The translations under genes were made by a program, and so were the position numbers. From JACDBE01 sp051002015 (lineage in GTDB: Bacteria; Actinomycetota; Acidimicrobiia; Spongiisociales; UBA5794): DNA of 27,937 nt. Below the pieces are notes generated by a model. It ran no database searches. It was not told the DNA's origin and saw only the letters and a program-made list of their open reading frames with translations. The stretch spans positions 1 to 27,937 of the forward strand of contig JBPCMS010000042.1 of assembly GCA_051002015.1 (NCBI GenBank). The letters run 5' to 3'. Below are positions 20,935-27,889 of the stretch, piece after piece; position 1 is the stretch's first letter; each line of letters opens with the position of its first letter.

Positions 20935-21399
20935 ATGATCCTGCTTCTCTTCAGCTACTTCACGTTCGCCGCCGCCTTCACCTCGGTGCCGGGCGGGGGG
21001 ATCCGGATCGACCAGGGGCTGCTCGCCATCTCGCTGGCGCTGGCGCCCCTAGTATTTGTGGTCTTCGCCTTCGTCTCGCGGCATCGTCGGGCGCCGAGCC
21101 AGGTGCTCAAGGCCATGGGCCTGTACCTGATCATCGGGTTGCCGGTCGGGCTGGTCACCCCGGCGCTGGGCTCAGCGGCCGGGTTCGGGGCGGGCGCCAT
21201 CGTCACCCTGGCCCCACCCGACCTGTACGGCGCCACCAAGCGGCGGATCTGGTCGGTGGTCGCCGGTGTGCTCTACACGCTGGCGGTGATGGCCATCAGC
21301 GTCCCCGCCGGCCTGTTCACCGGTGCCATGCTGCCCGTGATGGCGGTCGGGTTCGCCGACGAGTACAGCGCCTGGAGGGAGACCAGGGCGCCGTCCTAA
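20935..21399 (+). CDS. Four-helix membrane protein of unknown function, 3' of sugar permeases
   Basis: From ATG 20935 this gives 154 residues with four predicted membrane helices: MILLLFSYFTFAAAF, LLAISLALAPLVFVVFAFV, GLYLIIGLPVGLVTPALGSAAGFGAGAIV and VVAGVLYTLAVMAISVPAGL. The frame stays open upstream of the ATG, encoding AEEEHAAERDRRRTWLAIALG, which looks like a genuine charged N-terminus plus the beginning of helix 1. No ATG, GTG or TTG exists there, so the true start may be a rare CTG at 20848, right after the permease stop. I keep the ATG with that caveat. Position suggests co-transcription with the sugar importer. No family is recognised. Confidence 0.7.
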   Translation: MILLLFSYFTFAAAFTSVPGGGIRIDQGLLAISLALAPLVFVVFAFVSRHRRAPSQVLKAMGLYLIIGLPVGLVTPALGSAAGFGAGAIVTLAPPDLYGATKRRIWSVVAGVLYTLAVMAISVPAGLFTGAMLPVMAVGFADEYSAWRETRAPS

Positions 21400-21407
21400 A
21401 AGGTTCG

Positions 21408-21417
21408 GAGCCGGCTC
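21408..21417. other. 10-bp perfect palindrome between convergent genes
   Basis: GAGCCGGCTC spans the end of the terC-like gene and the 16-base gap to the membrane-protein stop. It may contribute to transcription termination in both directions; the evidence is slight. Confidence 0.25.
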
Positions 21418-22453
21418 ACGACTCGTCCGTCGGAACGGGTTCCTCGGCGCGGATGTCGTCGTCGCCCGGTGCATGCTCGGCGAGCTGGCTGTCGCGCTCC
21501 ACCTTCATCGAGAACGAGATCGATCCAGTGAGGACGATCCCGATCACCACCAGCGACAGCCAGGTGGGAATGTGGTACCAGTTGGCGATGAGCATCTTCA
21601 CCCCGACGAAGGCGAGGATGATGGCCAGCCCCTGCTGCAGGTAGGTGAACCGGTTGTGCATGTCGGCCAGGAGGAAGTAGAGGGCGCGCAGACCGAGGAT
21701 GGCGAAGGCGTTGGACGAGAACACGATGAACTGCTCGCGGCTGACGGCGAGCACGGCGGGCACGCTGTCGACGGCGAAGATCACATCGGTGGCCTCGACC
21801 AGCAGCAGCACGGCGAACAGCGGGGTGGCGAGGCGCTTGCCGTCGATCGTCGTGAAGAGGTGGGGACCGTCGAGCCTGTCGGTGCTGGGGATGACCCGGT
21901 TGACGAGCTTGAGGAACCTGCTGTTGTCGGGGTCGACGTGCTCGTTGTCGGTGAACATCATTCGACCTGCGGTGAACAGGAGGAAGGCGCCGAAGACGTA
22001 GAGCACCCAATCGAAACGCTCGATCAGCGCCACCCCGACGAAGATGAAGACGGCCCGCAACACCAGCGCCCCGAAGATCCCCCAGAAGAGCACGCGGTGC
22101 TGGTACCTCGAGGGCACCCTGAAGTAGCTCATGATCAGTGCCCATACGAACACGTTGTCGACGCTGAGGCTCTTCTCGATCAGATAGCCGGAGAGGTACT
22201 CGCCGGTCGCCGCCAGACCGAACCACCACCACACCACCAGGGAGAAGAGCAGACCGATCGAGATCCAGACAGTGGACTCGACCGCCGCCTCCTTGGTCTT
22301 GATCTCGTGGGCCTCCTTGTGGAAGACGAGCAGGTCGACCAGCAACAGCACCACGATCAGCCCCAGCAGCACGCCCCACTGCCACAGGTGGACGTCGAGG
22401 ACGACGAAGTTGGTGCGGGGGCTCTCCTCCGCCGCAGTCAGCAGCAACGTCAT
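21416..22453 (-). CDS. TerC-family integral membrane protein (metal exporter Alx/TerC type)
   Basis: This 345-residue protein starts at ATG 22453; TTG 22480 would add nine unlikely residues. It has about nine membrane helices. Family motifs are visible: VVLLLVDLLVFHKEAHEIKTKEAAVESTVWI, EKSLSVDNVFVWALIMSYF, FWGIFGALVLRAVFIFVG, LLLVEATDVIFAVDSVPAVLAVSREQFIVFSSNAFAILGLRALYF and FVGVKMLIANWYHIP. The membrane-embedded acidic residues in SVDNVF and EATDVIFAVDSVPA are the presumed metal-binding sites. Such proteins export manganese or help load metals onto secreted proteins, and are named for tellurite resistance. No Mn-responsive riboswitch could be recognised upstream. A basis for the exact metal is lacking. 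Confidence 0.94.
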   Translation of the reverse strand: MTLLLTAAEESPRTNFVVLDVHLWQWGVLLGLIVVLLLVDLLVFHKEAHEIKTKEAAVESTVWISIGLLFSLVVWWWFGLAATGEYLSGYLIEKSLSVDNVFVWALIMSYFRVPSRYQHRVLFWGIFGALVLRAVFIFVGVALIERFDWVLYVFGAFLLFTAGRMMFTDNEHVDPDNSRFLKLVNRVIPSTDRLDGPHLFTTIDGKRLATPLFAVLLLVEATDVIFAVDSVPAVLAVSREQFIVFSSNAFAILGLRALYFLLADMHNRFTYLQQGLAIILAFVGVKMLIANWYHIPTWLSLVVIGIVLTGSISFSMKVERDSQLAEHAPGDDDIRAEEPVPTDES

Positions 22454-22725
22454 CGGGCTGCGGTGGGCCGGAGGGGGCAACGGCTGTGCACCGCCAACCG
22501 AGCGGGGGCGTGGGGCGACATGCGGCAGAAGGTTACCAGTAGCTCCGGGGTGCGCCCTCGGACGCCGGGTGGTTCCTGACCCGGGTTCAGGGTCCCCGGC
22601 CTCGGATCAGGGGCATATCCGCATATCCATCGTTGCTCGGAGTGGACTCGTCGTGGCGGGTGTGGGCGGCGCTCACCGGCGCCTGCCGACGCCTCGCCTC
22701 CTCGATCGAGACGACGCCCGCCGGC

Positions 22726-23055
22726 TCAGACCCCCGGGGTTGGGTCGGTCGATCTCGCCTGGCCGCCGAGCAGCTCGACCATCTTGGCCGTGTTGTCGCC
22801 GATCCGGAAGAGCATGGCGATGACCTCGAGCCAGACCCGGAGGAAGATCAGGTAGAGAAGCGCCACCACCGGCACCACGACCAACCCGATGAAGATGCCC
22901 GAGCCGCCTTGACTGATATAGCTGATGATCCCGGCGAGGGCGGCGAGCCCGATGAGGATGGTACCGATCATGAAGATGATCTTGATGAACTTCAACGCCA
23001 CGAAGGACTTGAAGTCGAAGTCGAATAGGTCCTTGAAGAAGCTGCCGGTCTCCAT
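22726..23055 (-). CDS. DUF4282-domain membrane protein
   Basis: This 109-residue protein starts METGSFFKDLFDFDFKSFVALKFIKIIFMIGTILIGL, the typical opening of DUF4282 proteins: an amphipathic FxDLFDFxFxSF stretch lying on the membrane before helix 1. Two membrane helices follow (about 23-46 and 52-76). A conserved-looking R-V-W-L-E segment and the amphipathic LLGGQ end lead to a short polar tail. GGGGAG lies about ten bases before the ATG. Function of the family is unknown. It stands alone between terC and dcd. The stretches on both sides (22454-22725 and 23056-23275) hold no supported gene. Confidence 0.85.
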   Translation of the reverse strand: METGSFFKDLFDFDFKSFVALKFIKIIFMIGTILIGLAALAGIISYISQGGSGIFIGLVVVPVVALLYLIFLRVWLEVIAMLFRIGDNTAKMVELLGGQARSTDPTPGV

Positions 23056-23275
23056 GCGCCTGTCACTCCCCTGTTGCGGCCTGCGTTCGAGCGGGAGGAT
23101 AGAGGGAAAGGGTGGTGGAATGCTCGTAAGAAGGCGGTCGAGGGTCCGCCGGGGTGGTCAGCCCTGGAGGCGGAGGCGACCGGGCGCCAGGGTGCGCATC
23201 CGGATCGTCGCCGACCCGAGATGCCCCGGGGTGACCACAGCGTGGCCGTCTGGGCCGGACGGGACGTGCCCGGCG

Positions 23276-23848
23276 TCAGGGCGACGCCGTGAAGTCCTCG
23301 TGCACCCGGCTCGGGGTGGGACCGCTCTGGCCCTGGTACTTGGACCCCGCCTCGGCCGACCCGTAGGGGTGCTCGGCGGCGGTGCTCAGCTCGTAGAAGG
23401 ACACCTGGCCGATCTTCATCCCCGGGTAGATGGCGATGGGCAGGTTGGCGACGTTGGACAGCTCGAGGGTGACCTGGCCAACGAACCCCGGGTCGATGAA
23501 GCCGGCGGTGGAGTGGATCAGCAGGCCGAGCCTGCCCAGGCTCGACTTGCCCTCGAGCCGGGCGACCACGTCGTTGCCCAGCCCGACCGATTCCAGGGTG
23601 GCGCCGAGCACGAACTCGCCGGGATGGAGGATGAACGGCTCGGCGTCCGAGGCCTCGACGGCGCTGGTCAGGTCCGGCTGGCTGGCCTTGGGGTCGATCA
23701 GCGGATAGCGATGGTTCTCGAACACCCGGAACACCGACCCGCAGCGCAGGTCGATGCTCGACGGCTGGACCATGGCCGGATCAAAGGGATCGATGACGAT
23801 GCGGCCGGACGCGATCGATTCATGGATGGTGCGGTCGGAGAAGATCAT
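23276..23848 (-). CDS. dcd: dCTP deaminase, dUMP-forming (bifunctional) type
   Basis: This 190-residue trimeric enzyme converts dCTP to dUMP, supplying thymidylate synthesis while keeping dUTP low. Visible motifs are MIFSDRTIHESIASGRIVIDPFD, VQPSSIDLRCGSVFRVFENHR, ARLEGKSSLGRLGLLIHSTAGFIDPGFVGQVTLELSNVANLPI with the catalytic Glu, and the nucleotide-binding C-terminus AEHPYGSAEAGSKYQGQSGPTPSR. HSTAGFIDPGF with this C-terminus closely resembles the mycobacterial enzyme, which makes dUMP directly. The bifunctional call rests on that similarity. There is no clear ribosome binding site; TACCAT lies nine bases before the ATG, so the leader is at most a few bases. It lies 32 bases downstream of the tRNA-Gly gene on the same strand. 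Confidence 0.94.
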   Translation of the reverse strand: MIFSDRTIHESIASGRIVIDPFDPAMVQPSSIDLRCGSVFRVFENHRYPLIDPKASQPDLTSAVEASDAEPFILHPGEFVLGATLESVGLGNDVVARLEGKSSLGRLGLLIHSTAGFIDPGFVGQVTLELSNVANLPIAIYPGMKIGQVSFYELSTAAEHPYGSAEAGSKYQGQSGPTPSRVHEDFTASP

Positions 23849-23880
23849 CGGCGGGCAATGGTAATCAACGGTCTGGGCGG

Positions 23881-23951
23881 AGCGGATGAGGGGAATCGAA
23901 CCCCCACTCCGAGCTTGGGAAGCTCGTGTTCTACCATTGAACTACATCCGC
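23881..23951 (-). tRNA. tRNA-Gly (anticodon CCC)
   Basis: On the minus strand this folds into a full cloverleaf of 71 bases. The acceptor stem GCGGATG pairs with CATCCGC. The D arm is GTTC-AATGGTA-GAAC. The anticodon stem CGAGC/GCTCG closes loop TTCCCAA (anticodon CCC, reading GGG). The variable loop is GAGT. The T arm is GGGGG-TTCGATT-CCCCT with one G-U pair. The discriminator is U, as expected for bacterial tRNA-Gly. The 3' CCA is not encoded (CCG follows), so it must be added. Confidence 0.95.
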
Positions 23952-23962
23952 CAGGGACCCTC

Positions 23963-23968
23963 ATTGTA
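23963..23968 (-). promoter_or_regulatory. -10 element of the tRNA-Gly gene
   Basis: TACAAT on the minus strand is close to the TATAAT consensus and lies 11 bases before the mature tRNA 5' end, giving a precursor leader of only a few bases. Confidence 0.6.
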
Positions 23969-24038
23969 CCGAGACGGGCAGCCGATGTCCCCTCGCGGGC
24001 CGGTCGGGTGGCCGGTGGGGGACCGGTCGGGTGACCGA

Positions 24039-24263
24039 TCAGGCGGCGAGCAGGCTGAGCCCGCCCCACAGGGCGATGACCACCCCGACCCCGAGCAGCC
24101 ACCAGGCGCGGAAGCGCCGGAACGTCCCCTCCACCTTCGCCGGCCGGCGTCCCCTGGCGTCGGCGATGATGGCGGCGGCGTTCCCCACCACCATGGCGCC
24201 ACCGATGGCGAGGATGAACTGGGCAAGCAGGGTGTCGAGCCCGAGCAGGTCGGTGATGTCCAT
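24039..24263 (-). CDS. Small two-helix membrane protein, unknown function
   Basis: This encodes 74 residues from ATG 24263: MDITDLLGLDTLLAQFILAIGGAMVVGNAAAIIADARGRRP, then a basic loop KVEGTFRRFRAWW and a second helix LLGVGVVIALWGGLSLLAA. Helices lie at about 11-34 and 53-72, so both ends face the same side. A longer open frame to 24389 is encoded by the 48-bp repeats and is rejected as coding. TAGCTT eight bases before ATG 24263 supports that start and suggests a nearly leaderless mRNA. No family is recognised. It lies upstream of the tRNA-Gly gene. Confidence 0.7.
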   Translation of the reverse strand: MDITDLLGLDTLLAQFILAIGGAMVVGNAAAIIADARGRRPAKVEGTFRRFRAWWLLGVGVVIALWGGLSLLAA

Positions 24264-24296
24264 CCGCCCGCAAGCTAATCCGCCCGAATGTGTGCC

Positions 24297-24344
24297 GAAC
24301 CTGAGGTTCCTGGGTGTCGCCACGACACGCGATCCGCTGATGTT
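24297..24344 (+). repeat. 48-bp palindromic (REP-like) repeat, tandem copy 1
   Basis: This copy begins GAACCTGAGGTTCCTG, itself a small inverted repeat. Next comes GGTGTCGCCACGACACG, an imperfect hairpin, then CGATCCGCTGATGTT. It is followed directly by copy 2 with a period of exactly 48 bases. Confidence 0.9.
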
Positions 24345-24392
24345 GAACCTGAGGTTCCTGCGTGTCGCCACGACACGCGATCCGCTCAAGTT
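24345..24392 (+). repeat. 48-bp palindromic (REP-like) repeat, tandem copy 2
   Basis: This copy differs from copy 1 at only a few bases. Its core CGTGTCG-CCA-CGACACG is a perfect 7-bp hairpin, and it ends CGATCCGCTCAAGTT, as does the reverse copy at 12917-12964. Confidence 0.9.
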
Positions 24393-24394
24393 CG

Positions 24395-24423
24395 GTGGGC
24401 GCTCCCGAGAAGGCCCACTTTTT
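24395..24423 (+). terminator. Intrinsic terminator on the plus strand
   Basis: GTGGGC and GCCCAC form a 6-bp stem around a 12-base loop, followed at once by TTTTT (24419-24423). This is the only hairpin-plus-T-run I found in the window. It points along the plus strand, where no gene lies upstream within 3 kb; all neighbouring genes are on the minus strand. It may end an unannotated short RNA across the 48-bp repeats, or stop antisense transcription. Confidence 0.55.
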
Positions 24424-24432
24424 AGCAGGCGG

Positions 24433-24909
24433 CTAGCGTTCGGCGACGTCCACCCAGCGGGCGCCGGCGGCGGAGACCAGGTGCTCCAGGCCGACGGCGA
24501 ACACCGAGCTCGGGGTGCCCGCCGCCGCCCACACCGGGTCGTAGCGGCGCAGCGTGGTGTCGGCGAGCACGGGCAGCGGCTCGGGATGACCGACCGGCGG
24601 CGTGCCTCCGGCGGCGTATCCGGTGTATTCCCGAGCCTCCTCGAGGGTGGCGCGGCGCACCGCCGTCGTCCCGCCCGCCTGGGCCAGCTTGGCCGGATCG
24701 ACCCGGTGGTCGCCGGACATCAGCACCAGCAGCGGACCATGGTCCGCCACGAACACCAGCGACTTGACGATCGCCCCCACCGGGCACCCGATCGCGGCGG
24801 CGGCATCGACCGCCGTCTTGGTGCCGTCCGGGTAGATCACCGGCTTGACCTCGATGCCGACCGCGGCGGCGGCGTCGACGAACCGCGCCACGGCGGGGGG
24901 CAGCTCCAT
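24433..24909 (-). CDS. YbaK/ProX-type aminoacyl-tRNA deacylase
   Basis: This 158-residue protein has the single YbaK fold that hydrolyses mischarged tRNAs, such as Cys-tRNA(Pro) or Ala-tRNA(Pro). Motifs are the first helix VARFVDAAAAVGIEV, GAIVKSLVFVADHGPLLVLMSGDHRVDPAKL with the key Lys49, ATLEEAREYTGYAAGGTPPVGH (the family's G-Y-x-x-G-G-x-x-P-x-G-H motif), and LRRYDPVWAAAGTPSSVFAVGLEHL. Free-standing proteins of this shape in actinobacteria are diverse, so which tRNA is cleared is unknown. It begins 18 bases after the sulfurtransferase stop on the same strand and has no ribosome binding site, so it is probably translated from the shared mRNA. Confidence 0.9.
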   Translation of the reverse strand: MELPPAVARFVDAAAAVGIEVKPVIYPDGTKTAVDAAAAIGCPVGAIVKSLVFVADHGPLLVLMSGDHRVDPAKLAQAGGTTAVRRATLEEAREYTGYAAGGTPPVGHPEPLPVLADTTLRRYDPVWAAAGTPSSVFAVGLEHLVSAAGARWVDVAER

Positions 24910-24927
24910 CGATGCAGGGACCGTCGG

Positions 24928-25809
24928 CTACGGCTTCTCGATCGGGGCCCGAACCAGGTTGCCCCACTCGGTCCACGAGCCGTCGTAGTTACGGACGTCG
25001 TCGAACCCGAGCAACTGGCTGAGCACGAACCAGGTGTGCGATGACCGCTCGCCGATCCGGCAGTAGGCGATGATCTCGTCGCTCGGCGACAGCCCCTGCT
25101 CGTCGAGGTAGATCGCCCGCAGCTCAACTAGCGAGCGGAAGGTACCGTCGTCGTTGGCGGCCCGCTTCCAGGGCACGCTGGAGGCGCCGGGAATGTGCCC
25201 GCCGCGCAGCGCACCCTCCTGCGGGTAGTTGGGCATGTGGAGTAGCTCGCCCCGGTACTCCTCGGGCGACCTTACGTCGACCAAGGGCCGGCCCTCCCCG
25301 ACGTGTTCGGTGACGTCATCACGGAAGGCACGGATGGGCTCGTCGACCCGCTCCACGACGGGGTAGGCGGTGGCGGTCCTGGTCACCGGGTCGGTGGTCA
25401 GCTCCCTGCCTTCCTCCTGCCATTTCTGGCGGCCGCCGTCGAGCAGCCTGACGTCCTCGTGGCCGAACAGCCGGAACACCCACAGGGCGTAAGCGGCCCA
25501 CCAGTTGAAGTTGTCGCCGTAGAAGACCACGGTGTCGTCCCGCGAGATCCCCTTCTCCGACAGCAGGGCGGCGAAGGACGCCGCATCGAGATAGTCGCGG
25601 ATGATCTGATCCTGGAGGTCGGTGTGCCAATCGATCTTGACCGCACCGGGGATGTGCCCCGTCTCGTACAACAGCACGTCCTCGTCGGATTCGACCACCA
25701 CCAGCCCCGGATCACCGAGGTGGCCGGCCAGCCAGGCGGTCGTCACCAACCGCTCCGGATTGGCGTAACCGGTCGAAGCAACGGCTGGGTCTGAAGCTAC
25801 GGGTGCCAT
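24928..25809 (-). CDS. Thiosulfate/3-mercaptopyruvate sulfurtransferase (two-domain rhodanese)
   Basis: This 293-residue cytoplasmic protein moves sulfane sulfur to acceptors. The inactive N-terminal rhodanese domain is about 20-140 (HIPGAVKIDWHTDLQD, VVFYGDNFNWWAAYALWVFRLFGHEDVRLLDGGRQKW). The catalytic domain is about 165-290 (LVDVRSPEEYRGE, GHIPGASSVPW, and the active loop YCRIGERSSHTWF with Cys250). The loop matches actinobacterial CysA-type thiosulfate sulfurtransferases. AAGGAG precedes ATG 25809. It is divergent from sufE across a 71-base gap holding a palindrome, which suggests linked control of sulfur transfer and iron-sulfur assembly. The ybaK-like gene follows on the same transcript. 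Confidence 0.94.
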   Translation of the reverse strand: MAPVASDPAVASTGYANPERLVTTAWLAGHLGDPGLVVVESDEDVLLYETGHIPGAVKIDWHTDLQDQIIRDYLDAASFAALLSEKGISRDDTVVFYGDNFNWWAAYALWVFRLFGHEDVRLLDGGRQKWQEEGRELTTDPVTRTATAYPVVERVDEPIRAFRDDVTEHVGEGRPLVDVRSPEEYRGELLHMPNYPQEGALRGGHIPGASSVPWKRAANDDGTFRSLVELRAIYLDEQGLSPSDEIIAYCRIGERSSHTWFVLSQLLGFDDVRNYDGSWTEWGNLVRAPIEKP

Positions 25810-25835
25810 CGATGCGCTCCTTGTCGCCTATCCTC

Positions 25836-25864
25836 TTGGGTGAATAGCACTACCACCATAGTGT
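25836..25864. promoter_or_regulatory. Shared sulfurtransferase/sufE promoter region with palindrome
   Basis: CACTA (25848-25852) and TAGTG (25859-25863) form an inverted repeat around a six-base spacer. A possible sufE promoter TTGGGT-N17-TAGTGT (25836-25864) overlaps it, so a bound repressor would block it. The promoter assignment is tentative, as it puts the start of the mRNA at the ribosome binding site. Confidence 0.4.
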
Positions 25865-25880
25865 TTACAGAGGAGGCGGC

Positions 25881-26309
25881 GTGTCGGTTCCGGAACGGAT
25901 GGAGCGACTGGTGGACCTGTTCGCCTCCAGCCCCAAGCACATCAAGATCGCCGCCATGGTCGACTATGCCGACAGGCTCTCCAACCCCCCGGCCGAGCTG
26001 ATCGAACACGGCGACCTGGAGCGGGTCCACGAGTGCCAGACCCCGTTCTACGTCTCCACCGAGGTCGATCCCGAGGGACGGGTCACCCTCTGGTTCCAGG
26101 TACCCCGCGAATCCCCCACCATGCGGGGATACGCCGGCATTCTGGCCGAGGGCCTCAACGGGTCGACGGTCGACGAGATCCTCGCCGTCCCCGACACGTT
26201 CTACCTGGGGATGGGGATCGACGAGGTGGTGAGCCCGCTGCGGCTGCGCGGGATGGCCGCCATCCTGGCCCGGATCAAGGACCAGCTCCGGCGGTCGGAG
26301 GCGGCCTGA
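25881..26309 (+). CDS. sufE: SufE-family iron-sulfur assembly sulfur acceptor
   Basis: This 142-residue protein accepts persulfide sulfur from a cysteine desulfurase (SufS) and passes it to the scaffold. GTG 25881 follows GAGGAGG. The N-terminal helices MERLVDLFASSPKHIKIAAMVDYADRL precede the active loop VHECQTPFYVSTEVD with Cys52, at the position of the sulfur-accepting cysteine. YAGILAEGLNGSTVDEILAVPDTFY and the C-terminal SPLRLRGMAAILARIK match the family. No sufS or sufBCD gene is nearby, so this copy is uncoupled from the main operon and paired instead with a rhodanese. That pairing suggests the sulfur may come from thiosulfate or mercaptopyruvate; this is inference. Confidence 0.9.
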   Translation: MSVPERMERLVDLFASSPKHIKIAAMVDYADRLSNPPAELIEHGDLERVHECQTPFYVSTEVDPEGRVTLWFQVPRESPTMRGYAGILAEGLNGSTVDEILAVPDTFYLGMGIDEVVSPLRLRGMAAILARIKDQLRRSEAA

Positions 26310-26337
26310 CCGCCACCACCCCGCCGAGGGAGGGGCG

Positions 26338-26922
26338 CTAGCCGGCCGACTTGGCCACCCCGACCACACCGTCGTCCGAGGCGAGCCAGTGGACCGCGAT
26401 GTCATGGTCGTCGGCGGGGAGGCGGTCGGCGACCAGCGCCGCCGGCGTCACCCCGACGAACACGGTGCCCGCCCGCATCCGCGAGAGCAGTTCGTCGTAG
26501 TAGCCCAACCCCCGTCCCAGCCGGGTGCCGAACAGGTCGAAGGCGAGACCGGGGACAAGCACGATGTCGACGTGGTGGGGGTCGACATACGGGGCGCTGT
26601 CCCGGGGCTGCCGGAAACCGAGCCGGTTGTACTCCAGGGGATGGGTCAGCTCATGGATGGTCAGCGGCCCCTCGTCGGGGGTTCGGGTGAACACCCAATG
26701 CACCGGAAGCCCCGAGGTGACCAGCGGCTCGAGGTCGATCTCCTGCTCCATGGGCAGATAGGTGAGCACCGTGCTGGCGTGGCGGAGTGGGGGGAAGGTG
26801 CGCAGCGACGCCCGGATGACCTCGGACAGATACGGCCAGTCGAGCGAGGCCCGCTTCCCATGGGCCCAGGCACGCCACGCCGCCTTGTCGGCGCCGGGCC
26901 CGAACGGAACGTCCTCAGCCAC
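26338..26922 (-). CDS. 5-formyltetrahydrofolate cyclo-ligase
   Basis: This 194-residue cytoplasmic enzyme uses ATP to turn 5-formyl-THF into 5,10-methenyl-THF, recovering the stored folate. Motifs are KAAWRAWAHGKRASL at the N-terminus, VLTYLPMEQEIDLEPLV, EYNRLGFRQP, DIVLVPGLAFDLFGTRLGRGLGYYDELLSRM and the C-terminal strands. The family's G-Y-G-G-G-Y-Y-D loop reads GRGLGYYDE here, losing two glycines but keeping the Tyr-Tyr-Asp. Its ATG lies inside the end of the SDR gene (8-base overlap), so the two are translated together. Length is normal. A diverged substrate use cannot be excluded because of the loop. Confidence 0.9.
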   Translation of the reverse strand: MAEDVPFGPGADKAAWRAWAHGKRASLDWPYLSEVIRASLRTFPPLRHASTVLTYLPMEQEIDLEPLVTSGLPVHWVFTRTPDEGPLTIHELTHPLEYNRLGFRQPRDSAPYVDPHHVDIVLVPGLAFDLFGTRLGRGLGYYDELLSRMRAGTVFVGVTPAALVADRLPADDHDIAVHWLASDDGVVGVAKSAG

Positions 26923-27814
26923 CGAGCAGCTTCCCGAGCTTGGCGAACTCGTCGGCAGAGGAATGCGGGACCGTGTACCCGTCCTCGTCCCGGATGGCGG
27001 CGACGTTGGCGGCGACCTCGTCGACCGTCATCGGGCCCTCGCCCGGGGGTTGCAACCAGCCGGGGGTGAGGCCGATGAAGAACCGGCTGACCGAACCGCC
27101 ACCCACCGACCAGATCTCGCCGCTGAGGGTGCACGCCTCGGAGGCGAGATAGGCGACGGCGGGCGACACCTGGGCCGGATCGAACAGATCGGCGCTGTTG
27201 CCGAGCAACTCCATCGTCATCCTGGTCTTGGCGATCGGCGCCACCGCGTTCACGTTGATCCCGTACCGCTCACCCTCCAGCTTGAGGACGTTCATGAGCC
27301 CGACCAGACCCAGCTTGGCGGCGCCGTAGTTGGTCTGGCCGAAGTTGCCGAGGATCCCCGACGCGCTCGAGGTCACCACGATCCGGCCGTAGCCCTGCTC
27401 TTTCATGTGGACGAAGGCGGGCCTGGTCACGTAGAAGGCGCCGTTCAGGTGGACATCGAGCACCGCATCGAGGTCGGGCCACAATAGGTTGGCGAAGGTC
27501 TTGTCGCGCAGGATCCCGGCGTTGTTGATCACCACATCGATCCGGCCGTACTCGGTGAGGGCCCGTTCCACGATCGATGCGGCCGCCTCGGGATCGGAGA
27601 CGGAGGCATGATCGGCGACGGCGACCCCGCCTGCGGCCCTGATCTCGTCGACCACGGCGGCTGCGCTGGTGCCCGACCCGGTGCCGTGGACGTCACCGCC
27701 CAGGTCGTTGACGATGACGGCGGCGCCCAGCGAGGCGAGCAGCAGGGCATGTTCCCGACCCAGCCCGCCTCCGGCACCGGTGACGATGGCGACGCGATCG
27801 GTGAAGTCCACCAT
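26915..27814 (-). CDS. SDR-family dehydrogenase, similar to (3R)-hydroxyacyl-CoA dehydrogenases
   Basis: This 299-residue protein is an NAD(P)-dependent Rossmann enzyme. TGAGGGLGREHA binds the cofactor, NDLGGDVHGTGSG follows strand 2, INNAGILRD is the NNAG motif, and SSASG with NYGAAK gives the Ser, Tyr and Lys of the active site. The GREHA, NDLGG and RDKTF signatures, and the tail past residue 240, match the dehydrogenase domain of peroxisomal multifunctional enzyme type 2 and its bacterial relatives. Those act on (3R)-hydroxyacyl-CoA or hydroxysteroids. GAGGAG lies ten bases before ATG 27814, and TATCGT further up is a likely -10. It leads a two-gene operon with the folate enzyme. Confidence 0.92.
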   Translation of the reverse strand: MVDFTDRVAIVTGAGGGLGREHALLLASLGAAVIVNDLGGDVHGTGSGTSAAAVVDEIRAAGGVAVADHASVSDPEAAASIVERALTEYGRIDVVINNAGILRDKTFANLLWPDLDAVLDVHLNGAFYVTRPAFVHMKEQGYGRIVVTSSASGILGNFGQTNYGAAKLGLVGLMNVLKLEGERYGINVNAVAPIAKTRMTMELLGNSADLFDPAQVSPAVAYLASEACTLSGEIWSVGGGSVSRFFIGLTPGWLQPPGEGPMTVDEVAANVAAIRDEDGYTVPHSSADEFAKLGKLLGG

Positions 27815-27889
27815 GGACCGAGAGCTCCTCTCAACGAGTGCGGCACGATAGCCGGGGGCGTACCCGATTCACCCCGGTACCATCGCCCC

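Noticed and set aside
22454..22628. Manganese (yybP-ykoY) riboswitch before the TerC gene
   Set aside because: TerC genes often carry one, so I read the leader on the minus strand, but I could not find the conserved loop motifs or the paired helices. Only a GCATATCC doublet (22613-22628) and a short CCTGA/TCAGG inverted repeat are visible.
23056..23275. Possible gene or RNA between the DUF4282 gene and dcd
   Set aside because: Short open frames on both strands lack ribosome binding sites, family motifs or stable cloverleaf-like structure; I see nothing that can be supported.
24264..24389. N-terminal extension of the small membrane protein through the 48-bp repeats
   Set aside because: The extra residues (SGSRVVATRRNLRF-type, twice) are simply the translated tandem repeat; ATG 24263 has its own -10 hexamer.
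24297..24392. CRISPR array
   Set aside because: The two 48-base units are directly adjacent with no spacers, and no cas gene is present.
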